A DNA stretch of 64,000 nucleotides from Alphaproteobacteria bacterium. GTDB lineage: Bacteria > Pseudomonadota > Alphaproteobacteria > Micropepsales > Micropepsaceae. The translations under genes were made by a program, and so were the position numbers. The notes beneath the pieces were generated by a model. It had not been told where the DNA came from. It was given only the letters and a program-made list of their open reading frames with translations, and ran no database searches. The stretch is taken from NCBI GenBank assembly GCA_024236055.1, contig JACKLF010000001.1, positions 62,001-126,000 on the forward strand, in the 5' to 3' direction. Positions 26,601-33,162 of the stretch are shown here, in pieces (positions within the stretch are counted from its first letter, which is position 1; each line of letters begins with the position of its first letter).

Positions 26601-26911
26601 GCATCATCGTGCGAAACTCGATCCTGCTGGTGGATTTCATCCGTCACGGCGCCGGCGAAAGCGGCAAGACACTGCGCGATGTGCTGCTGGATGCGGGCGC
26701 CACGCGCTTCCGGCCCATCGTGCTGACGGCGCTGGCGGCGATGATCGGGGCGGCGACCATTCTGACAGACCCGATTTTCCAGGGGCTGGCGATATCGCTG
26801 CTGTTCGGGCTGGCGTCGTCGACGCTGCTGACGGTGCTGGTGATCCCGGCGATCTATGTGTGGCTGCGCGATGCCGACAGCCCCATTGTCACCACGCCGG
26901 AGAACACCTAG
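23684..26911 (+). CDS. RND-family efflux pump, inner-membrane transporter
   Basis: A 1075-aa AcrB-fold transporter with 12 TM helices and two large periplasmic loops (after TM1 and TM7). TM4 carries the proton-relay motif SIGILVDDAIVVVENIA; a matching helix FIALAGIIVRNSILLVDFI is in the second half. Sequence style resembles HAE-1-like pumps rather than CzcA metal pumps, but the substrate is unknown. It is the last gene of the sqrR-rhodanese-adaptor-pump unit, so sulfur-linked or thiol compounds are candidate substrates. Its stop shares the CTAG at 26908-26911 with the convergent MBL gene. Confidence 0.92.
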   Translation: MNLGLSGRLTRATIKSPLTPLMLLAAIAFGLIALMAIPREEEPQISVPMVDIIVQADGLKAPDAAELVTKPLEQIVKGINGVEHVYSQTQDDRVMVTARFFTGTSEDDAILRVQAKIRAHYDAMPLGIPEPLIVARGINDVAIVTLTLSPKPAAASRWNGKDLQALATKVQSDLMKVDNVGFTYIAGGTPEEISVEPDPDKLAMYGVTLQQLEAKIQGANRSFLAGMVRENGQMAQAVAGNTLQGVPDIGLLLVTTRDGRPVYVRDLAKVIIGPSPAEQHVWSIRRDGKSWSTAPAVTIAFAKRAGANAVVVSDALVSRADALKGSLIPDDVNVEVTRDYGKTANDKANELLFHLGLATISIVLLIGFVIGWREAAVTLVVIPTTILLTLFAANLMGYTINRVSLFALIFSIGILVDDAIVVVENIARHWAMHDGRDRMTAAIEAVAEVGNPTVVATLTVVAALLPMLFVSGMMGPYMAPIPANASAAMLFSFFVAMVIAPWALLKISGKPRKRHQQHAEHGEGRLGALYRRLATPIVASRTSARKFLAWVAIATVLVCMLFVTKSVTVKLLPFDNKSEMEVMVDLPEGASVEDTGRALLHAAAIVQKVPEVTSIQAYAGTPAPFNFNGLVRHYYLRQEPEMGELAVNLTDKADRDRESHEIALDLRRKLDALDFPKGTVIKVVEVPPGPPVLSTLLAEIYGPDLKTRRAVAEETEKLFKQVPYIVDVDNSWGRPRPRLRISIDQDKLEYFGVEQADVYNTLNALLGGQAVGYSHRGADRDPLKIVVREPKSALTWSQKLASTPVPANAMPGNKAVVELGDVVSVTEEQGSPVIFRRDGHYADMVTAELAGEYEAPLYGLMAVDRLIRDHDWGKLPPPKILMHGQPTDETKPSLLWDGEWEVTWVTFRDMGAAFMVAILGIYVLVVAQFKSFKLPLVILTPIPLTLIGIVLGHWLFGAPFTATSMIGFIALAGIIVRNSILLVDFIRHGAGESGKTLRDVLLDAGATRFRPIVLTALAAMIGAATILTDPIFQGLAISLLFGLASSTLLTVLVIPAIYVWLRDADSPIVTTPENT

Positions 26912-27789
26912 GGCGTCACATCGGCCGCCGGGCGCAGCGGGATTTTCAGATAGCGGGTGCCGTTGTTCTCCGGCTCCGGGAAATGCCCGGCGCGGATATT
27001 GACCTGGATCGAGGGCAGCAGCAGCACCGGCGCGGGCAGGGTGGCGTCGCGCTTCGTGCGCATGGCGACGAATTCGTCCTCGCTGACCCCGTCATGGACA
27101 TGGACGTTCTTCGCCCGCTCTTCTGCCACGGTGGTTTCCCAGGCATAAGTGTCGCGGCCCGGCGCCTTGTAGTCGTGGCACATGAACAGCCGCGTCTGCG
27201 GCGGCAGGCTCAGCAGCCGGTGGATCGAGCGGTACAGCGCGCGCGCATCGCCGCCGGGGAAATCGGCCCGCGCGGTGCCGTAATCGGGCATGAACAGCGT
27301 GTCGCCGACAAAGACGGCGTCGCCGATGCGATAGCTGACGCAGGCGGGGGTATGGCCGGGGGTGTGGATCACCTCCACCTCCAGTTCGCCCAGCGCGAAT
27401 GTCTCGCCGTCCTTCAGCAGGCGGTCGAACTCCGCCCCCGTGGCCGAGATGTCGTCCAGGTTGAACACGGTACGGAAGGTGCCTTGCACCCTGGCGATAT
27501 GCTCGCCGATCGCGACCTTGGCGCCCGTCGCCGCCCGGATCTGCGGCGCGGCGGTCAGGTGGTCGGCATGGGCATGGGTTTCCAGCACCCAGACGATTTT
27601 CAGGCCCTGGGCGGCGGCATCGTCCAGCACGCGGCGGGCCGAGGCGGCGGTGGCCTTGCCGCTGCGATGGTCGTAATCCAGCACCGGGTCGATGACGGCG
27701 GCCTGCTTTGTGGCCGGGTCGCTGACCAGATAGGTGATGGTGCTGGTGGCCTGGTCGAAATAGGCGGCGATCTGCGGCGTGCCTGTCAT
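26908..27789 (-). CDS. blh: MBL-fold persulfide dioxygenase-like hydrolase (Blh/ETHE1-like)
   Basis: A 293-aa metallo-beta-lactamase-fold protein: ETHAHADHLTAA (metal motif H-x-H-x-DH), HTPGHTPACVSYRIGDAVFVGDTLF (third His and bridging Asp) and the C-terminal His in FMCHDYKAPGRD. This is the layout of ETHE1/Blh proteins, which oxidise glutathione persulfide to sulfite using non-heme iron. The gene is divergent from a BigR-type regulator, the pairing seen in known BigR-Blh systems. A generic glyoxalase II role is less likely given the context. Confidence 0.85.
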   Translation of the reverse strand: MTGTPQIAAYFDQATSTITYLVSDPATKQAAVIDPVLDYDHRSGKATAASARRVLDDAAAQGLKIVWVLETHAHADHLTAAPQIRAATGAKVAIGEHIARVQGTFRTVFNLDDISATGAEFDRLLKDGETFALGELEVEVIHTPGHTPACVSYRIGDAVFVGDTLFMPDYGTARADFPGGDARALYRSIHRLLSLPPQTRLFMCHDYKAPGRDTYAWETTVAEERAKNVHVHDGVSEDEFVAMRTKRDATLPAPVLLLPSIQVNIRAGHFPEPENNGTRYLKIPLRPAADVTP

Positions 27790-27811
27790 GGGTCTTTCCT
27801 TTCCTCTCTGC

Positions 27812-27844
27812 TTGACTATATATTAGAAGTAGCTAAATTATCAA
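27812..27844. promoter_or_regulatory. Overlapping divergent blh/bigR promoters with palindromic operator
   Basis: Plus strand: -35 TTGACT (27812-27817), 16 nt, -10 TAAATT (27834-27839) toward the regulator gene. Minus strand: -35 TTGATA (27844-27839), 16 nt, -10 TATATA (27822-27817) toward blh. A 24-bp palindrome lies between: arms ATATATTAG (27818-27826) and CTAAATTAT (27833-27841), 7 of 9 complementary. The layout copies the sqr/sqrR region, but the arm sequence differs (TTAG/CTAA instead of CGA/TCG), so the two repressors may have separate specificity. Confidence 0.78.
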
Positions 27845-27863
27845 GCGGAACGGGAGAGCGTGG

Positions 27864-28169
27864 ATGCAGCCGGCATTCGAGAGTCTGAAGGCCAATGCCG
27901 CCCAGGCGGCGGATTTTCTGCTGCTGCTGGCCAATGACAGGCGCCTGATGATCCTGTGCGAGCTGAAGCAGGCCGGGGAAATGCCGGTGGGCGCCCTGGC
28001 CGATGCCGTGGGCCTGTCCCAGTCGGCCTTGTCCCAGCATCTGGCCCGGCTGCGCGCCGATGGGCTGGTGGAAACCCGCCGCGAGGGCCAGACCATTCAC
28101 TACCGGCTGGCGCGCGATCCGCGCGTCACCCGCACCCTGTCGCTGCTGAAGCAGCTTTTCTGCCCATGA
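27864..28169 (+). CDS. bigR: ArsR-family persulfide-responsive repressor, second copy (BigR type)
   Basis: A 101-aa winged-helix protein, paralogous to the regulator at 21.97 kb: shared LANDRRLMILCEL, SALSQHLARLRADGLVETRREGQTIHYRL. Cys32 and Cys100 (LLKQLFCP) sit at the two sensor positions. Start ATG 27864 follows GGGAGAGCG. It precedes the TauE/SafE gene by 10 nt and is divergent from blh across a palindrome, matching BigR-operon architecture. Likely represses blh, itself and the exporter until persulfide forms a Cys-Cys sulfur bridge. Confidence 0.86.
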   Translation: MQPAFESLKANAAQAADFLLLLANDRRLMILCELKQAGEMPVGALADAVGLSQSALSQHLARLRADGLVETRREGQTIHYRLARDPRVTRTLSLLKQLFCP

Positions 28170-28179
28170 GCCCAGGATC

Positions 28180-28971
28180 GTGAGCACGGATCAGATAATC
28201 CTGTCGCTTCTGTCGGGCGGCGCGGTGGGCCTGTCGCTGGGCCTGATCGGCGGCGGCGGCTCGATCCTGGCGGTGCCGCTGATGCTGTATGTGGTGGGCG
28301 TGTCCTCGCCCCATGTCGCCATCGGCACCAGCGCCATCGCGGTGGCCGTCAGCGCGCTGGCCAATCTTCTGGGCCATGCCCGCGACCACAATGTCAAATG
28401 GCCCTGCGCCAGCGTCTTCGCCCTGTTCGGCATCGGCGGCGCGGCCCTGGGCGCGGCGCTGGGCAAGGCGATGGATGGCGGCAAGCTGATGGCCCTGTTC
28501 GGGCTGGTCATGCTGCTGGTGGCAGGGCTGATGCTGCGCCGCCGCCAGGGCGGCGGCCAGCCCGATGTGCATCTGGATACCGGCACGGCAAAGCGCCTGC
28601 TGCCGCCGCTGGCCGCCAGCGGCTTTGGCGTGGGCGCGCTGTCGGGCTTTTTCGGTATCGGCGGCGGCTTTCTGATCGTGCCCGGCCTGGTCAGCGCCAC
28701 CGAGATGCCGCTGCTGAACGCCATCGGTTCCTCGCTGGTGTCAGTGGCCGCCTTCGGTGCGACCACCGCCGCCAGTTACGCGGTTTCCGGCCTGGTCGAC
28801 TGGCCGGTGGCGGGTCTGTTCATTGCCGGTGGCGTTGTGGGCGGCGTGGCCGGGCGCAAGGCCGCTGCGCGGCTGGCGTCAAACCAGAAGGGGCTGGTGC
28901 TGGTGTTCAGCGGCGTGGTGGCGCTGGTCGGCCTTTATGTCGTGGCCAAGGGCGTCACGCCGCTGCTTTGA
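28180..28971 (+). CDS. TauE/SafE-family sulfite/organosulfonate exporter
   Basis: A 263-aa membrane protein of about 8 TM helices in two repeated halves, each with the family glycine motif: LSLGLIGGGGSILAVPLM and LSGFFGIGGGFLIVPGL. Such carriers export sulfite, sulfoacetate or related anions; sulfite is the expected product of the neighbouring persulfide dioxygenase. GTG start at 28180, 10 nt after bigR, so one operon. It converges on hemN with a 9-nt gap. Confidence 0.88.
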   Translation: MSTDQIILSLLSGGAVGLSLGLIGGGGSILAVPLMLYVVGVSSPHVAIGTSAIAVAVSALANLLGHARDHNVKWPCASVFALFGIGGAALGAALGKAMDGGKLMALFGLVMLLVAGLMLRRRQGGGQPDVHLDTGTAKRLLPPLAASGFGVGALSGFFGIGGGFLIVPGLVSATEMPLLNAIGSSLVSVAAFGATTAASYAVSGLVDWPVAGLFIAGGVVGGVAGRKAAARLASNQKGLVLVFSGVVALVGLYVVAKGVTPLL

Positions 28972-28980
28972 CCTTTGCGA

Positions 28981-30327
28981 TCAGGCTGTCATTGCGTGGC
29001 GCGCATTGCCGCCATCCAGCCAGGCGTCGAAAGCCGCCGCGGCCAGGCGCACGGCCGGCCGCATCTGCGGGTTCACCGTCACCGTGTCGCCATCCAGCGT
29101 GACGGCGGCCTCAGCCACCAGCGGCTGCAGTCGGTCCAGCGCATCGGCGAAGTAATGACAGGGCAGGTGGAAGCGGCGGCGCACCTGTTTCAGGTCCACG
29201 CTGAAATCGCACATCAGCCGTTCGATGACATGGCGGCGCACCCGGTCGTCAAACGTCAGTTCGATGCCGCGTGCGGTGGCCAGCCCGCCGGCTTCGATGG
29301 CGGCGCGCCAGGCGGGGATGGCGACTTCATTCTGGGCATAGCCTTGCGGCAATGACCCGATGGCCGAGGCGCCGAACCCGATCAGGGCTGGCGCGGTGTC
29401 GGTGGTATAGCCCTGGAAATTGCGCGCCAGGGTGCCGTCTGCCGCGGCCTGTGCCATCGGATCGCCGGGGCGGGCATAATGGTCCAGCCCCACCGCGACA
29501 TAGCCCGCTTCGCACAGCAGGTCGTGGATCAGTTCCTCCTGCGCCAGCCGTTCGGCCACGCCGGGCAGGGCATGTTCGGGAATCAGGGCCTGGTGTTTCT
29601 TGAAGGCGGGGACATGGGCGTAGCCGAACACCGCCAGCCGGTCGGGATTGAGGGACAGGGCAAAGGCGATGTTGCGGCGGATGCTGTCCTTGGTCTGGTA
29701 GGGCAGGCCATAGATCAGGTCCAGGTTCAGCCGGCTTATCCCCGCCGCGCGCAGCAGCCGGACGCAGTCCTCGGTCTCGGCGTCGCTCTGGATGCGGTTG
29801 ATCGCCTTCTGCACCCTGGGATCGCAATCCTGCACCCCGATGCTGGCGCGGGTGACGCCCGCCTCGGCCAGTGCCCAGGCGGTGTCGCCGTCAAAGCCGC
29901 GCGGGTCGATCTCGATGGCGCATTCGGCGTCACCGGCGATGTCGAAGCGCCGGCGCATGGTGGCGGTCAGCCGCGCCAGGTCTGTGGGCGACAGCAGGGT
30001 GGGCGAGCCGCCGCCCCAGTGAATGTGGGTGACGCGGCGGCGCGCACCCAGCGCGTCGGCCACCATCTCCACCTCTTTCGCGAGCAGGTCGCAATAGCTG
30101 CCAACCAGCCGGTAGTTGTTGACGATCTTGGTATGGCATCCGCAGAACCAGCACAGCGTGTCGCAGAAGGGCACATGCAGGTAGAGCGACAGCGGTATCT
30201 CCTCGGGCAACGCCGCCAGCCAGGCCCTGTACGTAGTTTCCCGTATGCCGGAATGAAAATGCGGCGCGGTGGGATAGCTCGTATAGCGCGGCACGCGCGC
30301 CGCGAAGAGGTGTGCCGGATATGTCAT
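28981..30327 (-). CDS. hemN: Oxygen-independent coproporphyrinogen III oxidase
   Basis: Radical-SAM enzyme that decarboxylates coproporphyrinogen III to protoporphyrinogen IX without O2. The 448-aa reading from ATG 30327 has the HemN start PRYTSYPTAPHF and the cluster motif C-x3-C-x2-C-x-C (Cys55, Cys59, Cys62, Cys64) in VPFCDTLCWFCGCH. GGGSPTLL and the HemN C-terminal domain follow. It supplies heme for the bd and cbb3 oxidases nearby at low oxygen. An FNR/FixK-type box lies about 80 nt upstream. Confidence 0.95.
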   Translation of the reverse strand: MTYPAHLFAARVPRYTSYPTAPHFHSGIRETTYRAWLAALPEEIPLSLYLHVPFCDTLCWFCGCHTKIVNNYRLVGSYCDLLAKEVEMVADALGARRRVTHIHWGGGSPTLLSPTDLARLTATMRRRFDIAGDAECAIEIDPRGFDGDTAWALAEAGVTRASIGVQDCDPRVQKAINRIQSDAETEDCVRLLRAAGISRLNLDLIYGLPYQTKDSIRRNIAFALSLNPDRLAVFGYAHVPAFKKHQALIPEHALPGVAERLAQEELIHDLLCEAGYVAVGLDHYARPGDPMAQAAADGTLARNFQGYTTDTAPALIGFGASAIGSLPQGYAQNEVAIPAWRAAIEAGGLATARGIELTFDDRVRRHVIERLMCDFSVDLKQVRRRFHLPCHYFADALDRLQPLVAEAAVTLDGDTVTVNPQMRPAVRLAAAAFDAWLDGGNARHAMTA

Positions 30328-30361
30328 GCCGAATTCTTCGCGCGGGCTCCTTGCCGCCGCC

Positions 30362-30375
30362 TTGATCGTAAGCAA
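30362..30375. promoter_or_regulatory. Degenerate second FNR-like box upstream of hemN
   Basis: TTGATCGTAAGCAA: left half-site is perfect (TTGAT), right half reads AGCAA instead of ATCAA. It is 35 nt upstream of the hemN ATG and close to a possible minus-strand -10 (TACGAT, 30371-30366), so it could also act as a repressing site. Weak. Confidence 0.3.
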
Positions 30376-30406
30376 GCGGCGATGCGGCAACTTGCCCATT
30401 ACACTT

Positions 30407-30420
30407 TTGACACCGATCAA
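30407..30420. promoter_or_regulatory. FNR/FixK-type box between hemN and ompW
   Basis: TTGACACCGATCAA matches the FNR/Anr/FixK pattern TTGA-N6-TCAA, with the full right half ATCAA. It lies in the 151-nt divergent gap, about 60 nt from the ompW start and 80 nt from the hemN start. A related box precedes ccoN. No fnr or fixK gene is in the window. Confidence 0.72.
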
Positions 30421-30478
30421 TCCGCCCGCGGCGCGCCGGGCGCACACATGCCCCGACAACAACCCAATGGGGAATCAC

Positions 30479-31117
30479 ATGCGTATCGCGACCATCCTTC
30501 TTCCCGTTCTTATGCTTGGTGCGGCTGTCCTTCCCGCCAACGCGGAAGAGGTCAACAGCGTTGCCGGTCACTATCAGATTCGCCTGCGCGGCCTGGGCGT
30601 CCTGCCCGATCCCGAAGGCAGCAAGGTCTTCATCTCCGGCGCCAATATCGGCGGCAAGACCAGCCTGACCGACAGCGGCGTGCCGGAGATCGACGCGACC
30701 TACTTTGTCTCCGAACATTTCGCCGTCGAGGCCATTGCCGCGACCACCAAACATTCGGCCAGCCACAGTGTCGCCGGCCCGCTGGGCAGCGTGTGGCTGC
30801 TGCCGCCGACCGTGACGGTGCAGTACCATCTGCAGCCGACCGATCCGCTGTTTCGCCCCTATGTCGGCGTCGGGCTGAACTACACCTTCTTCTACAACGC
30901 CAAGAGCCCGCTGCCGGGCATCAGCTATGACGACAATGCCGGCTTCGCGCTGCAGGCGGGCGCCGACATCCCCGTCGGCAAGGACGGCTATTTCCTGAAT
31001 GTCGACGTCAAGAAGCTGTTCCTGGGCACCACGCTGCATGCCGCATCCGGCACGGTGAAGGGCGATGTGAACATCGATCCGTGGATCGTGGGCGCCGGCG
31101 TCGGCATCCGCTTCTGA
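30479..31117 (+). CDS. ompW: OmpW-family outer-membrane protein
   Basis: A 212-aa eight-stranded beta-barrel protein with a Sec signal (TILLPVLMLGAAVLPANAEE). Family features: YQIRLRGLGVLPDPEGS after the signal, PPTVTVQYHLQPTDPLFRPYVGVGLNYTFFYN in the middle, and the C-terminal IDPWIVGAGVGIRF ending in Phe. It would allow small hydrophobic molecules across the outer membrane. I chose ATG 30479 with GGGG six nt upstream; ATG 30467 would add four residues. FNR-type control is likely from the upstream box, and ompW is FNR-regulated in E. coli. Confidence 0.92.
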   Translation: MRIATILLPVLMLGAAVLPANAEEVNSVAGHYQIRLRGLGVLPDPEGSKVFISGANIGGKTSLTDSGVPEIDATYFVSEHFAVEAIAATTKHSASHSVAGPLGSVWLLPPTVTVQYHLQPTDPLFRPYVGVGLNYTFFYNAKSPLPGISYDDNAGFALQAGADIPVGKDGYFLNVDVKKLFLGTTLHAASGTVKGDVNIDPWIVGAGVGIRF

Positions 31118-31126
31118 GGCCGGGCA

Positions 31127-31378
31127 TTGCTGTGCTGCGTCCTGATCGCATTGATACTGGGTCCGCTGGGGCTCAGCGCCGCGGCGCTGGGAACCGGCGG
31201 GCCCGATTGCTGCGGTCCGGACGGCCAGCGCGGCCTGAAAGGCATATGGCCAATGGTCTGGACGCTGGGCGCGGCGGCAACACTGCTGCTGGCCTGCGGT
31301 GTCGGCGCCTGGCTGGTTTTCGCGCCGCCGTCCAGCACGGCCTTCACCCACATCTGCACATTCCTGATTCCGCGATGA
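31127..31378 (+). CDS. Small two-TM membrane protein, unknown
   Basis: An 83-aa reading from TTG 31127, 9 nt after ompW. Two hydrophobic stretches (CCVLIALILGPLGLSAAALG and VWTLGAAATLLLACGVGAWLVF) flank a short loop with PDCCGPDG. I recognise no family. It sits between ompW and the FNR box of the cco operon; the double TM pattern favours a gene but the start is weak. Confidence 0.42.
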   Translation: MLCCVLIALILGPLGLSAAALGTGGPDCCGPDGQRGLKGIWPMVWTLGAAATLLLACGVGAWLVFAPPSSTAFTHICTFLIPR

Positions 31379-31386
31379 TGCCGCAC

Positions 31387-31400
31387 TTGAGTCAGATCAA
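31387..31400 (+). promoter_or_regulatory. FNR/FixK-type box upstream of ccoN
   Basis: TTGAGTCAGATCAA fits TTGA-N6-TCAA, with a perfect right half ATCAA. It lies about 120-130 nt upstream of the ccoN ATG. cbb3 operons are classic FixK/FNR targets in alphaproteobacteria, so low-oxygen activation is the likely role. Confidence 0.75.
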
Positions 31401-31478
31401 CGCAAGACCGCGGCACTTCGGGCACAGCGTGTGCCCAACGGGCATCGCAACATCCGTGAGCCATTCATGAGGGGCACC

Positions 31479-31538
31479 ATGACAACGGCATTCAAACGCT
31501 TCGCGAAGGAGGGGCACCATGCAAACCGCGGCCAGTGA
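31479..31538 (+). other. Possible 19-codon leader ORF overlapping the ccoN start
   Basis: An ATG at 31479 has the same 13-nt context (GAGGGGCACCATG, 31469-31481) as the ccoN start (31509-31521), spaced 40 nt. It opens a 19-aa frame (MTTAFKRFAKEGHHANRGQ) that ends inside ccoN. It could be a regulatory upstream ORF or just the footprint of a 40-bp duplication. Confidence 0.3.
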
Positions 31539-33162
31539 GGGCAACGCACCCTGGCGCTTCGACCTGTTCGTGCTGCCGGTCATTCTGGGCCTGGGCGCGT
31601 TTGCCGGCATTCTTGAGGCGGCGCGCTCGCCCGACCCGGCCATGCAGGCCCAGGGCTGGACTTTCGCACTGTGCATGATGGCCACCGGCGCCTGGTATCT
31701 GTGGACTTATGCCGGGCGCACCCCGCGCGACGAGCTGACGCCATATGCCAATGACGTGGTGCGGGCGGGCGTGATCGCCTCCATGTTCTGGGCGGTGGCC
31801 GGCATGGCGGTTGGGCTGATCCTTGCCCTGCAACTGTCCTTTCCGCACTGGTTCTATTTCGCGGGCGAGGCCTGGACCAACTTCGGGCGCCTGCGCCCGC
31901 TGCACACCTCGGCGGTGATCTTCGCCTTCGGCGGCAATGTGCTGATCGCGACCTCCTTCTATGTCGTGCAGCGCACCAGCCGGGCGCGGCTGTGGGGCGG
32001 CTCGCTGCCCTGGTTCGTCTTCTGGGGCTACAACACCTTCATCGTGCTGGCCGGCACCGGCTACCTGCTGGGCATCACCCAGTCCAAGGAATATGCCGAG
32101 CCGGAATGGTATGCCGACCTCTGGCTGACGGTGGTGTGGGTCTGCTACCTGCTCACCTTCCTGGGCACGATCATCAAGCGCAAGGAAAGCCACATCTATG
32201 TGGCCAACTGGTTCTACCTGTCCTTCATCGTGACCATCGCGATGCTGCACATCGTGAACAACCTGTCCTGGCCGGTGTCGCTGTTGCAGAGCCAGAGCTA
32301 CTCGCTGTTCTCGGGTGTGCAGAGCGCGCTGACCCAGTGGTGGTATGGCCACAATGCGGTGGGCTTCTTCCTGACCGCGGGCTTCCTGGGGATCATGTAC
32401 TACTTCATCCCCAAGCGGGCCGAGCGGCCGATCTATTCCTACCGCCTGTCGATCATCCATTTCTGGAGCCTGATCTTCATCTACATCTGGGCGGGTCCGC
32501 ACCATCTGCTCTACACCGCGCTGCCGGAATGGGCGCAGACACTGGGCATGACCTTCTCGATCATCCTGTGGATGCCCAGCTGGGGCGGCATGATCAACGG
32601 GTTGATGACCCTGTCGGGGGCCTGGGACAAGCTGCGGACCGATCCGGTGCTGCGCATGCTGGTCGTGTCGGTTGCCTTCTACGGCATGTCGACCTTTGAA
32701 GGTCCGGTGATGAGCGTCAAAACGGTCAACGCGCTGTCGCACTACACCAACTGGACCATCGGGCACGTCCATTCGGGCGCGCTGGGCTGGGTCGCCTATG
32801 TCAGCTTCGGCGCGATCTACTGCCTGGTGCCGTGGCTGTGGGGCAAGAAGAAGCTCTACTCCAACGCGCTGGTCGAATGGCACTTCTGGATCTCGACCCT
32901 GGGCATCGTGCTCTACATCACCTCCATGTGGGTGGCGGGCATCATGCAGGGCCTGATGTGGCGCGCCTATAACGAGTTCGGCTTCCTGGAATATTCCTTC
33001 GCCGAAGCCGTTCAGGCGATGCATCCCTACTACATCATCCGGGCCGCGGGCGGCGGGCTGTTCCTGGCCGGCGTGCTGATCATGGTCTTCAACCTGTGGA
33101 AAACGGTGCGTCAGGACGCGCCCGCGCAAGCGGCTGCCCTGGTGCCGGAGGCGGCGGAATGA
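31519..33162 (+). CDS. ccoN: cbb3-type cytochrome c oxidase subunit I
   Basis: Catalytic heme-copper subunit of the high-affinity terminal oxidase. 547 aa, about 12-14 TM helices. Metal-ligand histidines are in RLRPLHTSAVIFAFGGN (low-spin heme), WWYGHNAVGFFL (CuB), IWAGPHHLLYTALP (CuB pair) and NWTIGHVHSGALGW (heme b3 and low-spin heme). Start ATG 31519 follows GGAGGGG. It is first of the colinear ccoNOQPGHIS run and overlaps ccoO by 4 nt. An FNR/FixK box lies upstream. Confidence 0.97.
   Translation: MQTAASEGNAPWRFDLFVLPVILGLGAFAGILEAARSPDPAMQAQGWTFALCMMATGAWYLWTYAGRTPRDELTPYANDVVRAGVIASMFWAVAGMAVGLILALQLSFPHWFYFAGEAWTNFGRLRPLHTSAVIFAFGGNVLIATSFYVVQRTSRARLWGGSLPWFVFWGYNTFIVLAGTGYLLGITQSKEYAEPEWYADLWLTVVWVCYLLTFLGTIIKRKESHIYVANWFYLSFIVTIAMLHIVNNLSWPVSLLQSQSYSLFSGVQSALTQWWYGHNAVGFFLTAGFLGIMYYFIPKRAERPIYSYRLSIIHFWSLIFIYIWAGPHHLLYTALPEWAQTLGMTFSIILWMPSWGGMINGLMTLSGAWDKLRTDPVLRMLVVSVAFYGMSTFEGPVMSVKTVNALSHYTNWTIGHVHSGALGWVAYVSFGAIYCLVPWLWGKKKLYSNALVEWHFWISTLGIVLYITSMWVAGIMQGLMWRAYNEFGFLEYSFAEAVQAMHPYYIIRAAGGGLFLAGVLIMVFNLWKTVRQDAPAQAAALVPEAAE

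Noticed and set aside
23525..26647. A 1040-codon open frame on the minus strand across the RND pump
   Set aside because: It is the shadow of a high-GC gene read on the opposite strand: His/Arg/Gln/Gly-rich, no recognisable domain, while the plus strand is a clear RND transporter.
31492..33129. A 545-codon minus-strand frame across ccoN
   Set aside because: Low-complexity His/Gln/Gly-rich translation, opposite an unmistakable CcoN.
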